DNA from: Pirellula staleyi DSM 6068
GTDB taxonomy: Bacteria > Planctomycetota > Planctomycetia > Pirellulales > Pirellulaceae
DNA: 34,218 nucleotides
NCBI GenBank assembly: GCA_945870455.1
Contig: CAMBSL010000034.1
Span: 1 to 34,218 of the forward strand
Reading direction: 5' to 3'
The position numbers and the translations under genes are program-made. Shown here piece after piece: positions 8,415 to 15,763 of the stretch. The notes under the pieces are model-generated. The model was not told where the DNA came from. It was given only the letters and a program-made list of their open reading frames with translations, and searched no databases. Each line of letters opens with the position of its first letter. The first letter of the stretch is position 1.

Positions 8415-9394
8415 CCGGCGACGAATTGACTGAATCGCAAAGAGTCGATCTGTGTTCGCACATCATCCCCTTGATTCGTTCTGGCTTGCCCATCGATTAC
8501 GGCCTCAAGGCGATGGCAAGCGAATTGCCAAAACGTCTAGCGCGTATTTCAACAGACGTTCAGACACGTTTGCACAATGGCGATTCGCTCGGCAAAATTC
8601 TGGGCGGAGACACCCGTCCCGAATCCAGAAGTCTTTCGGCAACGATCGCAGCCGGAGACGCTTCGCAAAAGCTTGCGTTGGCGCTCGAAAGTTGGGCAGC
8701 CATGCATACGGCAAGAGCCCAGGCAAAAAAACGCATTCGATTCAAGCTTGTGTATCCTGTGTTGCTCATTTTGATCACAACATTTTCTGTCGGCTATGCG
8801 ATTCACGCGTTGGTGCCACAGTACAAATCAAACTTAGCCAGTATTCATGCGAATATTCCTGCTTGGTTTCAATATGTCGAGTTTGTGCATCAAAATCTGA
8901 TCGCTTGGGGGATCTTGGCCGCAGTGCTTAGCATTTCGCCCGTTCTTTATTTCGTTTGGCGGCGAGGTACGTTTGATTCACATGATTGGCCCAGAGATCC
9001 AGCCTACCGTTCGCGACTACAGGCCCACGCATCGAAATTGGCCGAGATGATGATCCTTGGGCAAGTTCCCACAGGACTCATCAAAGAATTGGTAGTGGGT
9101 TCCTTGGGAGTATTGCCAGGCAACGGTAGTTCTTTGGATCCTGCCTGCCAATCGATTTTGGACTTGTTGGACCAGGGGAAATTGGATGCGACCAAAAGCG
9201 TTGAAATGCAAGCGGACATTTCGAGGTACTTGATGGATCGGTCCGAGATACAATTCGAATCACAAGGACGATGGATCGTGTACTCGGTTTCGATTGCAGT
9301 CGCATGCGTTGTAGGGTTGTCCTACGTGCTCGTCATTTATCTCCCTTGGGTCTATTTGTTAAACGAGCTCAAGCAGATTCGCACCATCCGCTGA
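8411..9394 (+). CDS. Second GspF/PilC-type platform protein
   Basis: At 327 residues this is slightly below normal GspF length. The first cytoplasmic half-domain (about 5-105) contains IIPLIRSGLPIDYGLKAM and NGDSLGKIL, both typical of GspF. A membrane helix follows at 112-135 and another at 164-183. The second, more degenerate half-domain (about 195-280) contains KLAEMMILGQVPTGL, and the last helix is near 286-312. It is translationally coupled to the ATPase, the usual GspE-GspF pairing. With the double-length protein at 2143 the operon encodes about three GspF equivalents, which is unusual. The histidine kinase gene starts 23 bases after its stop. Confidence 0.8.
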   Translation: MTGDELTESQRVDLCSHIIPLIRSGLPIDYGLKAMASELPKRLARISTDVQTRLHNGDSLGKILGGDTRPESRSLSATIAAGDASQKLALALESWAAMHTARAQAKKRIRFKLVYPVLLILITTFSVGYAIHALVPQYKSNLASIHANIPAWFQYVEFVHQNLIAWGILAAVLSISPVLYFVWRRGTFDSHDWPRDPAYRSRLQAHASKLAEMMILGQVPTGLIKELVVGSLGVLPGNGSSLDPACQSILDLLDQGKLDATKSVEMQADISRYLMDRSEIQFESQGRWIVYSVSIAVACVVGLSYVLVIYLPWVYLLNELKQIRTIR

Positions 9395-9417
9395 TCCTAA
9401 GCGTTTCGAGGCTAGCC

Positions 9418-11517
9418 ATGCTACTTACCATAACACTGATCCTGGCGTGTATCGCGATGACGACTGCCGTTGTTGCGATTGCGATATTGATGACCTCGGT
9501 CGGCACACTGGGGCTAAAATCGAATACGACCGAGAACGCGAAACTGTTAGAAACCCAAGACGCGCTGCGTGTCAGCCAAGAACGCTTTCAGCTTGCTAGC
9601 GAGGGATCGTCAAACGGCCTCTGGGACTGGGATATCAAAACCAATGCCGTTTTCTATGCCTCTCGGTTCAAAGATCTATTGGGGCTCGCGGAAAATGAAA
9701 TGGAAAACTCCTTTGATGCATGGAAAACGCGGCTGCATCCAGAAGATCTAGCAGCAACTCTGGAGGCAGTCGAAGCGCATCTGACAAAGCACACCCCATT
9801 TCGTGTCCGATATCGGTTGTTCTGCAAATCGGGCAGCTATCGGTGGTTCAACGCATGGGGACAAGCGATCTGGGATTCGAACGGAAAAGCGACCAGGATG
9901 GTTGGTTCCATTACAGATATTTCAGATCAAATCGACGCTGAGCTTGCGAAAGAAAGTACACAACGTCTCTACCTGTCTTTAGTCGAGAATCTGCCCGTGT
10001 TTCTCATCCGAAAAGACCTGGAGGGACATTTCACTTTCGCCAACCAAGGATATTGCAAGCAACTTGGGAAATCCATTGAGGAACTCCGGGGTACCACCGA
10101 TTTCGATCACTACCCGCGCGCCTTGGCCGAGAAGTATCGCGAAGATGACTTGCGAGTTGCGAGAACCGGCGAGCTCTTCGAAGACGTCGAAGAAAATGTC
10201 GACGCAACTGGGCACCATTTTTTTGAAGTACTCAAAACGCAAGTGACGGATGCGACGGGCGCCGTTGTTGGCACCCAGCTCATTTGCTGGGATGTCACGG
10301 ATCGAAAACTGGCTGAAATCGCGTTGAATGAGGCTAAGCTCGCCGCCGAGCATGCCAATCGAGCCAAGAGCGATTTCTTGGCAAACATGAGCCATGAAAT
10401 CAGGACTCCCATGAACGCCATTATCGGCATGACCGAATTGGTGCTCGAATCTCGGTTGGCATCCGACCAGCGAGAGTATTTGATGAACGTGATGGAAGCA
10501 GGCGAATCCCTTCTTTCCATCATCAACGAGATACTTGATTTTTCCAAGATCGAAGCTGGCCAGCTGCAGCTAGAGAATACGCGCTTTGATTTACGAGAGA
10601 TGCTGGGCAGTGCCCTGAAATCACTCGGAGTTCGGGCCCACAAAAAAGGACTCGAATTGACTTGGCAATGCAGCCCCGACGTCCCCCATTTTGTCATGGG
10701 GGATCCCACACGTTTACGACAGATTGTCTTCAATCTTGTTGGCAACTCCATCAAATTCACGAACTTGGGTGAGATCCTTCTGGGCGTTCAGAAACGTTCC
10801 GACGACGGTTCAGCTTCCTTTCTAGAAATCTCGGTAAAGGACACAGGAATCGGAATCGCCGCCGAAAATCTGGAAAAGATCTTTGACGCATTTCAACAAG
10901 CCGACGTTTCGACTACGCGCCAATTTGGCGGTACGGGATTGGGTTTGGCGATTTCACGACGTCTGGTTCAGTTGATGGGAGGGGAACTCCAAGTTGACAG
11001 CGCATTAGGGCAAGGTAGCGTCTTCCGCTTTGTCGCTCGTTTTGAACATGCAATGGACCAATCTCAAGAGATCTGCTTGGATACGTCCAAGATCCCAGAC
11101 GCCTCCGTTCTAATCGTCGACGACAACGTGGAAGCCGAGTCCATACGACCGCTTCGTATTTTGTTAGCGGAAGATGGGATTGCCAATCAAAAACTTGCAC
11201 TTGGCTTATTAAAGCGATGGGGGCACACGGTTACCATCGCAGGAAATGGGTCCGAGGCCGTCGAAAAGTGCTCCGAGGCAGATTTTGATGTTATTCTGAT
11301 GGACGTGCAAATGCCTGTGATGGATGGACTCGAGGCAACCCGAACGATTCGTGCTCGCGAAATAGGTACGCTCCGACACGTCCCAATTATCGCCGTGACA
11401 GCTCATGCTATGTCCGGTGACCGCGACAAGTGCTTGGAAGCTGGCATGGATGGCTACGTCACGAAACCATTCAAAAAACAAAACCTCTACGACGCTTTAC
11501 TCCCTTGGATCAAGTAA
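9418..11517 (+). CDS. PAS-PAS hybrid histidine kinase with receiver domain
   Basis: This 699-residue membrane-anchored sensor has one N-terminal helix (about 1-26) and a short linker. Two PAS domains follow (about 55-180 and 185-300; the first ends GSITDISD, the second ICWDVTDRK). HisKA comes next, with phosphoacceptor His326 in MSHEIRTPMN, then HATPase_c with N-box IVFNLVGNSIKFT, DTGIGI and GTGLGLAIS. The C-terminal receiver (about 579-699) has acidic ED, Asp629 in LMDVQMPVMDG, and Lys in YVTKPF. Residues 562-570 (ASVLIVDDN) look like the first strand of another receiver whose remainder is missing. The ATG at 9418 starts the membrane helix; the longer in-frame reading overlaps GspF. Close spacing suggests co-transcription with the filament genes. 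The signal sensed is unknown. Confidence 0.93.
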   Translation: MLLTITLILACIAMTTAVVAIAILMTSVGTLGLKSNTTENAKLLETQDALRVSQERFQLASEGSSNGLWDWDIKTNAVFYASRFKDLLGLAENEMENSFDAWKTRLHPEDLAATLEAVEAHLTKHTPFRVRYRLFCKSGSYRWFNAWGQAIWDSNGKATRMVGSITDISDQIDAELAKESTQRLYLSLVENLPVFLIRKDLEGHFTFANQGYCKQLGKSIEELRGTTDFDHYPRALAEKYREDDLRVARTGELFEDVEENVDATGHHFFEVLKTQVTDATGAVVGTQLICWDVTDRKLAEIALNEAKLAAEHANRAKSDFLANMSHEIRTPMNAIIGMTELVLESRLASDQREYLMNVMEAGESLLSIINEILDFSKIEAGQLQLENTRFDLREMLGSALKSLGVRAHKKGLELTWQCSPDVPHFVMGDPTRLRQIVFNLVGNSIKFTNLGEILLGVQKRSDDGSASFLEISVKDTGIGIAAENLEKIFDAFQQADVSTTRQFGGTGLGLAISRRLVQLMGGELQVDSALGQGSVFRFVARFEHAMDQSQEICLDTSKIPDASVLIVDDNVEAESIRPLRILLAEDGIANQKLALGLLKRWGHTVTIAGNGSEAVEKCSEADFDVILMDVQMPVMDGLEATRTIRAREIGTLRHVPIIAVTAHAMSGDRDKCLEAGMDGYVTKPFKKQNLYDALLPWIK

Positions 11518-11528
11518 GACTACAACCC

Positions 11529-11954
11529 ATGCAATCCAGCGAACGATCAACTTCATTGATGGCGGAAGCACTTAAGTCGACCGAGGGCGATACCGAACTT
11601 CTTCGCGATGTGGTTGAGGCTTTTCTGGAAGAGTCCCCAACTTTACTCGACCATCTTGAACATGCGATTTCTCGATCGGACTATGTTGAGGTCCGACGAG
11701 CAAGTCACACGCTCAAGGGCACGCTGCGGTTGTTCGGAAGTACACCGTCTCGCGATTTGGCGGCGGATTTGGAAGAAATGGGCAGAGCTCAGTCCCTTGA
11801 GGACGCCGAACTGAAACTTGCCGCTTTAAAGGATTCTTTGAATTTGCTTCGAAGTCATCTCGTACTTGGACTTCAGACTCTTGGCGCGCAATTCGGTCAA
11901 AATGGATCTGCGGGTGGGTCGATTCCGTCTGCTCCGAGCGAGATGGGTTCATAG
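11529..11954 (+). CDS. Stand-alone Hpt phosphotransfer protein
   Basis: This 141-residue protein carries a helical Hpt domain (about 15-110) with the phosphoacceptor His60 in RASHTLKGTLRLFG, preceded by LRDVVEAFLEESPTLLDHLE-like helices. Hpt proteins shuttle phosphate between receiver domains in a phosphorelay. In many hybrid kinases this module is fused to the C-terminus. Here it starts 11 bases after the kinase stop, so it is either a split fusion or an evolved separate protein. The likely donor is the kinase's receiver (Asp629), and a plausible acceptor is the receiver-HATPase-FHA protein encoded convergently. The last 58 bases overlap that gene's 3' end on the other strand. Confidence 0.88.
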   Translation: MQSSERSTSLMAEALKSTEGDTELLRDVVEAFLEESPTLLDHLEHAISRSDYVEVRRASHTLKGTLRLFGSTPSRDLAADLEEMGRAQSLEDAELKLAALKDSLNLLRSHLVLGLQTLGAQFGQNGSAGGSIPSAPSEMGS

Positions 11955-13159
11955 TCAATTTTGTATTCATATTTTCCAATCGACAGCGTATTTCCGGGTC
12001 GGAGCAAATGCTCATTGAAGGAGACATGATTAACGCGTATTCCATTGACACTCTTCAAATCCCGGACGTACCACCAACCTTCGAAGGTGTAGAGCAGGCA
12101 GTGCTGTTGCGAGATCGAGGACGACTTCAACACAATATCGCAATTGGAACCGCGACCAGCAATGATCCTCGGTTTTTTGAGTTGAATGGATTCGCCGCCA
12201 TCGAGAGGTCGCAATGTGCCGAGTATCGCCGGCAGACGGAAATTATTTGAACTGCTTTTCGATTCCTTCGATGCAAGATGTGGGTCGGCGACAGCACGAC
12301 GTTTAATCATGGTGACAGTACTCCCTTTTGTATCGAAAGTAACGCTGTCCATAAAAGCCCACATCAAGAATAGTCCTCTTCCGCCCTCGCCAACCAACGC
12401 CGATTTGCGTCCCATGGCTGAGAACTCTTTCGTATCGAAACCCGGACCTTCATCTCGGACCACAAAAAGTGCCTCTTCTGGGTTGATCTTGATTGAAATG
12501 TGGACGTGTCTATCGCGATAGGGTGCCTGCGTCAAACGTTGGTCCAGCAGAGCGCGATTGCCGTTGAGTGGACCACCGATCTGCAAATTGCCGTGGTAGA
12601 TTGCATTCAGTATCGCATGCTCGAGGGCATGGCTAATCTGAACGCAGGAGGTTTCATCGCAAACTCCCATTCCGACCGTCATGCGCTGAGTAAGTTCAAG
12701 CAGTGGTGCGATCAACGCAAAATCGTTGTCGAACGAAAACTCGAACTGCGAAAGCGTCGCGCAATCGATAAGGCGCTCGAAGCTCGATTCCGTTCTGGTT
12801 ATTTCCACAACATGCTCAATCGTGTCGCGAAGCAGTTCTGTACACCTTGATTTGGGAACATAACCTGCGGCGCCACGCTGCAAGGCTTTGGACGCTATGT
12901 CTTCGCTCCCCTCGCCCGTGATCAGAATCACAGGAACAAGTGGATGAAGAGACCGAACGGTCTCGACCAACTGCAACCCGTCCATGTTCGGCATCTGTAA
13001 ATCGGTCACGACAACGTCCGGAACATCCGTTTCCATTTTCTTCAATGCAACCGCTCCGTCCTCAGCGGTGGAAACTTTGAAATGGAGACATTTGCTAAGA
13101 AGGCCTTCGAACAATCGGCGATCCGTAGCGGAATCATCGACGACGAGAATATTGAGCAT
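11897..13159 (-). CDS. Response regulator with receiver, HATPase and FHA domains
   Basis: This 420-residue soluble protein has three modules. The receiver (1-120) has Asp8/Asp9, phosphoacceptor Asp53 (VVVTDLQMPN) and Lys103. An RsbW-like HATPase (about 145-290) has an N-box near 180-191 (EHAILNAIYHGN), G1 RDEGPGFD and G2 GEGGRGLFL; no HisKA precedes it. An FHA domain (about 320-402) has GRGSNCDIVL, SISQQHC and NGIRVN. RsbW-type ATPases usually act as anti-sigma or switch kinases on Ser/Thr, and FHA domains bind phosphothreonine, so the protein may join two-component and Ser/Thr signalling. The start at 13159 has GGAGA six bases upstream. Its 3' end overlaps the Hpt gene tail-to-tail. Its targets are unknown. 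Confidence 0.9.
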   Translation of the reverse strand: MLNILVVDDSATDRRLFEGLLSKCLHFKVSTAEDGAVALKKMETDVPDVVVTDLQMPNMDGLQLVETVRSLHPLVPVILITGEGSEDIASKALQRGAAGYVPKSRCTELLRDTIEHVVEITRTESSFERLIDCATLSQFEFSFDNDFALIAPLLELTQRMTVGMGVCDETSCVQISHALEHAILNAIYHGNLQIGGPLNGNRALLDQRLTQAPYRDRHVHISIKINPEEALFVVRDEGPGFDTKEFSAMGRKSALVGEGGRGLFLMWAFMDSVTFDTKGSTVTMIKRRAVADPHLASKESKSSSNNFRLPAILGTLRPLDGGESIQLKKPRIIAGRGSNCDIVLKSSSISQQHCLLYTFEGWWYVRDLKSVNGIRVNHVSFNEHLLRPGNTLSIGKYEYKIDYEPISLGADGIDPPADPF

Positions 13160-13257
13160 ATCAAATCTCCAAGAGACGGGAGAGGAAGGTCGGCCGATAC
13201 CGCTTAACCATCTCGTTATACAATCTCGTTACGTGACAATCTACAAGGGGAACTGAG

Positions 13258-13278
13258 AAAAACCCTCATTCCGAGGGT
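13258..13278 (-). terminator. Intrinsic terminator upstream of the receiver-HATPase-FHA gene
   Basis: Read on the minus strand, ACCCTC-GGAAT-GAGGGT is followed by TTTTTC, a compact stem with a U-tract. It lies 99 bases before the start codon at 13159 and about 440 bases after the tyrS stop. It may end read-through from tyrS, insulating the regulator. It could also act as a leader attenuator if the promoter lies further upstream. Confidence 0.65.
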
Positions 13279-13450
13279 CCAACGACGAGTGGCAGATTGG
13301 ATGGTCAGCTTACAGTGTTATTGCGTGCTTCTTACCGAGAACTGAAAACTTGATTTGAGCTAACGACATCGTTTCGGTCATAACCTACGACTCGTCCGTT
13401 AACGTGTTAAGCACATCGGTGTGAGTCTTCGAGTGAAACAAACTGAGTTC

Positions 13451-13555
13451 CGCTGGGCGATAGCCCCGGTTCTCGACGAACGTCGAGCAATTGAAAAGCC
13501 GGGGCTATCGCCCAACGGCTAATTGGGTTGAAAAATAGTTGCGGATGTGCTTAGA
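13451..13555. repeat. Long palindromic repeat element, copy 1
   Basis: Perfect 15-bp arms GGGCGATAGCCCCGG (13455-13469) and CCGGGGCTATCGCCC (13499-13513) enclose a smaller hairpin CTCGACG-AA-CGTCGAG (13472-13487). A conserved tail follows, beginning AACGGCTAATTGGGTTGAAA. A second copy with compensating stem changes lies at 24311-24415. No open reading frame is inside. It behaves like a REP or MITE-type dispersed element. Confidence 0.92.
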
Positions 13556-13658
13556 CACTCTCCACCCGAGAAATTTCGTTTGACGAACTCACCGGCGGAA
13601 ACCTTCCGGAAGAGCAATTGAATCTAACTGGTCGCAGTGCAATGACCGGCTACGTAGG

Positions 13659-13707
13659 GTAAGCTGCCAGCTGGCCATCCGTGATTCGTCGCAAGCTGGA
13701 TGCTTAC
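13659..13707 (-). terminator. Imperfect palindrome directly after tyrS
   Basis: GTAAGCTGCCAGCTGGC (13659-13675) pairs imperfectly with GCAAGCTGGATGCTTAC (13691-13707). The structure starts six bases after the tyrS stop codon on the minus strand. There is no U-tract, so it is better seen as an mRNA-end hairpin or another small repeat than as a proven terminator. Confidence 0.4.
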
Positions 13708-13713
13708 GCCACT

Positions 13714-14991
13714 TCACTCGAAACGTAGCAACGCGTACTTCTTTTTCCCAAGCCTCAGCACGATGACGGTTTCGCTTGCTAAATCGCTAGTCGTTAGCAA
13801 TCGGCCGATCCCTTCGGCTTTGCGATTGTTGATGTAAACCGAGCCACCTTCGATGGCTCTTCGTGCTTCTCCCTTGCTCGCTGCCAGGGATACAGCTATC
13901 AAAGCGTCAATGAGTGTAACGCCTTCTTTCAGGCGTGCGACAGGCAGAGTACTGCTCGGAACATCTTCGAAAATTTCGTTCAAGTCTTTGTCGCTTAGAG
14001 AATCGATCTCAGCACCAAAGAGCGTCTTCGATGCCTTGAGCGACGTTTGCAAACCTGGTTCCGAATGCACCAAACGCGTCAGCGATTCGGCGAGTCGTCG
14101 CTGTGCTGCACCGGGCGATTGAGCCATCGCCCCTTCGATCACTTGGTACTCTTCATGCCCGACATCCGAAAGGAAACGAAGCGTCATCAAAACATCCGCG
14201 TCGTCGACGTTAATGAAGTACTGATAGAACGCGTAAGGGCTTGTTTTTTCTGCGGACAGGAACACGGCCCCTTTCTCCGTCTTGCCCATCTTGCGACCAT
14301 CGGATGTGGTTAGCAGTGGGCAGGTGATTCCATACAATTGCCGGCTCAGCATGCGTCGCCCAAGGTCGATACCCGCAGTGATGTTGCCCCATTGATCGCT
14401 CCCTCCAATTTGGATTTTGCAATTGCGATGCTGGGCCAAATAGACAAAGTCGTAGGCCTGCAAAAGCATGTAACTGAATTCTGTGAAGCTCAGACCACTA
14501 TCCTGTCGTTCGAGTCGGCTTTTGACGGAATCCTTGCCCAACATCACGTTGACAGGGAAATTCTTGCCGATATCACGAAGGAAATCGAGGAACGAAAACG
14601 ATTGCATCCAGTCGAAATTGTTGACAAGGATCGCTGCATTGGGGCCATCGAAATCGAGAAACCTTCGCATCTGTTGCTCTATGCCTGCAACATTATGCTG
14701 CAAGGTGTCTCTCGAAAGCAGCACGCGTTCGTCGCTCTTGCCGCTTGGGTCTCCTACCATCCCAGTAGCTCCACCGACCAAAGCAACCGGTCGGTGCCCT
14801 GCTTGTTGAAACCGCCTCAGCATCATGAGAGGCAACAAGGAACCGACGTGCAGAGAATCCGAGGTCGGGTCGAAGCCCGCGTAGATGACGGTTGAGGATG
14901 CAAGCTCCTTCTTGACCGACTCCATGTCAGTGCATTGGTGGACCAAGCCACGCCACTGAAGTTCATCGATGATGCATTGCGGGTTACTCAT
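13714..14991 (-). CDS. tyrS: Tyrosyl-tRNA synthetase
   Basis: This 425-residue class Ic enzyme attaches tyrosine to tRNA-Tyr in the cytoplasm. The ATP-binding HIGH motif appears as H48VGS after YAGFDPTSDSL, and the KMSKS loop as K234MGKT. The tyrosine-binding QAYD (near 178-181) and GGSDQWGNI (near 197-204) segments are intact. A C-terminal S4 RNA-binding domain (about 355-420) contains ASKGEARRAIEGGSVYINN. Length and order match the bacterial TyrS family. It lies 64 bases after ispD on the same strand and could be the last gene of that operon. No T-box or other leader was seen. Confidence 0.97.
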   Translation of the reverse strand: MSNPQCIIDELQWRGLVHQCTDMESVKKELASSTVIYAGFDPTSDSLHVGSLLPLMMLRRFQQAGHRPVALVGGATGMVGDPSGKSDERVLLSRDTLQHNVAGIEQQMRRFLDFDGPNAAILVNNFDWMQSFSFLDFLRDIGKNFPVNVMLGKDSVKSRLERQDSGLSFTEFSYMLLQAYDFVYLAQHRNCKIQIGGSDQWGNITAGIDLGRRMLSRQLYGITCPLLTTSDGRKMGKTEKGAVFLSAEKTSPYAFYQYFINVDDADVLMTLRFLSDVGHEEYQVIEGAMAQSPGAAQRRLAESLTRLVHSEPGLQTSLKASKTLFGAEIDSLSDKDLNEIFEDVPSSTLPVARLKEGVTLIDALIAVSLAASKGEARRAIEGGSVYINNRKAEGIGRLLTTSDLASETVIVLRLGKKKYALLRFE

Positions 14992-15000
14992 GGTACCGAA

Positions 15001-15054
15001 GATCCTTGATTAGGGGCGATCCTTGCAAACGGCCTTGCATACGGCTGATCCTTG
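15001..15054. repeat. Three GATCCTTG direct repeats between ispD and tyrS
   Basis: The 8-base word GATCCTTG occurs at 15001-15008, 15018-15025 and 15047-15054 within the 64-base gap, with GGCCTTGC words between. The third copy is next to the end of ispD. It may be a decayed duplication or chance; no function is evident. Confidence 0.45.
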
Positions 15055-15055
15055 C

Positions 15056-15763
15056 TTAGAAAAACGGGTTGTCTCTTGAGCGTTGTGGCGTTTTGAGAAA
15101 CGCCTCTGCGATTCTCAAGTCCTCTTTTGTCGTGATTTTTATATTGGATTCTGGGCCTTCCACGCAAGTGACGGGCGTGCCACTGAGTTCGACGATTTGA
15201 GAGTCGTCGGTCGGATTGCCTTGCACTTTTGCATAAGCATTTCTTAGGATACTTGCCTTGAAGATTTGTGGCGTTTGCGCTTGCCAGAGCCCTTCGCGTG
15301 GGACAGTTTCCAGGATTTTGTCCGAGCTTGAGCAACGTTTGACGGTCGACCTTATCGGTGATGCCAATATCGCGGCTCCCGTTCGAACGGCAACGGCGAT
15401 CACGGCATCGAGCGATTGCTTCGTCAAGCATGGACGAGCCGCATCGTGCACACCAATCCATTGAATTTCCGGTCGCACTTTTTCCAGTGCGTTTCGGATG
15501 GAATGAAATCTCTCGGCACCGCCCAAGACAACTTCCACGCACAGCATGGACAGGTTGCCAGCGAACTTTTCTTGAACGAGTTCCTTGTCTTCGGGGGCGA
15601 TCGCCATAATGATCTGGCCGATGCGAGGATGTTCGGAAAAGAGCTGAGCGCTATGTTGCCAAACGGGTTTGCCGGAAGCCAGTGTGAAAACTTTTTTGGA
15701 ATAGGGGTCCTTGAACCGTGAACTCTTGCCTGCGGCGGCGAGGATGATTGCGATGTCTTTCAT
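15056..15763 (-). CDS. ispD: 2-C-methyl-D-erythritol 4-phosphate cytidylyltransferase
   Basis: This 235-residue enzyme transfers CMP from CTP to MEP, the third step of the non-mevalonate isoprenoid pathway. The nucleotide-binding loop LAAAGKSSRFKD (8-19) with KKVF, the VHDAARP motif (105-111), and PTDDSQIVE near residue 190 fit the family, as does the length. The loop reads GKSSR where many members have GxGxR, a tolerated variation. The ATG overlaps the upstream ABC ATPase stop by ATGA, so the two are translationally coupled, although their functions are not obviously linked. No ispF follows it here. Confidence 0.93.
   Translation of the reverse strand: MKDIAIILAAAGKSSRFKDPYSKKVFTLASGKPVWQHSAQLFSEHPRIGQIIMAIAPEDKELVQEKFAGNLSMLCVEVVLGGAERFHSIRNALEKVRPEIQWIGVHDAARPCLTKQSLDAVIAVAVRTGAAILASPIRSTVKRCSSSDKILETVPREGLWQAQTPQIFKASILRNAYAKVQGNPTDDSQIVELSGTPVTCVEGPESNIKITTKEDLRIAEAFLKTPQRSRDNPFF

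Larger units (their letters stand above)
13160..13713. other. Repeat-bearing intergenic region between tyrS and the regulator
   Basis: No gene is supported in these 554 bases. In minus-strand order it contains a palindrome just after tyrS (13659-13707), the long palindromic element (13451-13555), the intrinsic terminator (13258-13278), and then about 100 bases that should carry the promoter of the regulator gene. TATAAC on the minus strand (13220-13215) is a possible -10, but the nearest TTGTCA lies only 13 bases away. Confidence 0.5.

Noticed and set aside
13160-13713. tRNA or small RNA gene in the tyrS spacer
   Set aside because: The stem-loops are explained by the palindromic element and terminator; no tRNA T-loop word or cloverleaf could be built.
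14988-15542. 184-codon minus-strand frame overlapping ispD
   Set aside because: It lies in another frame of ispD and is Arg/Ser/Cys-rich; the ispD frame carries all the conserved motifs.
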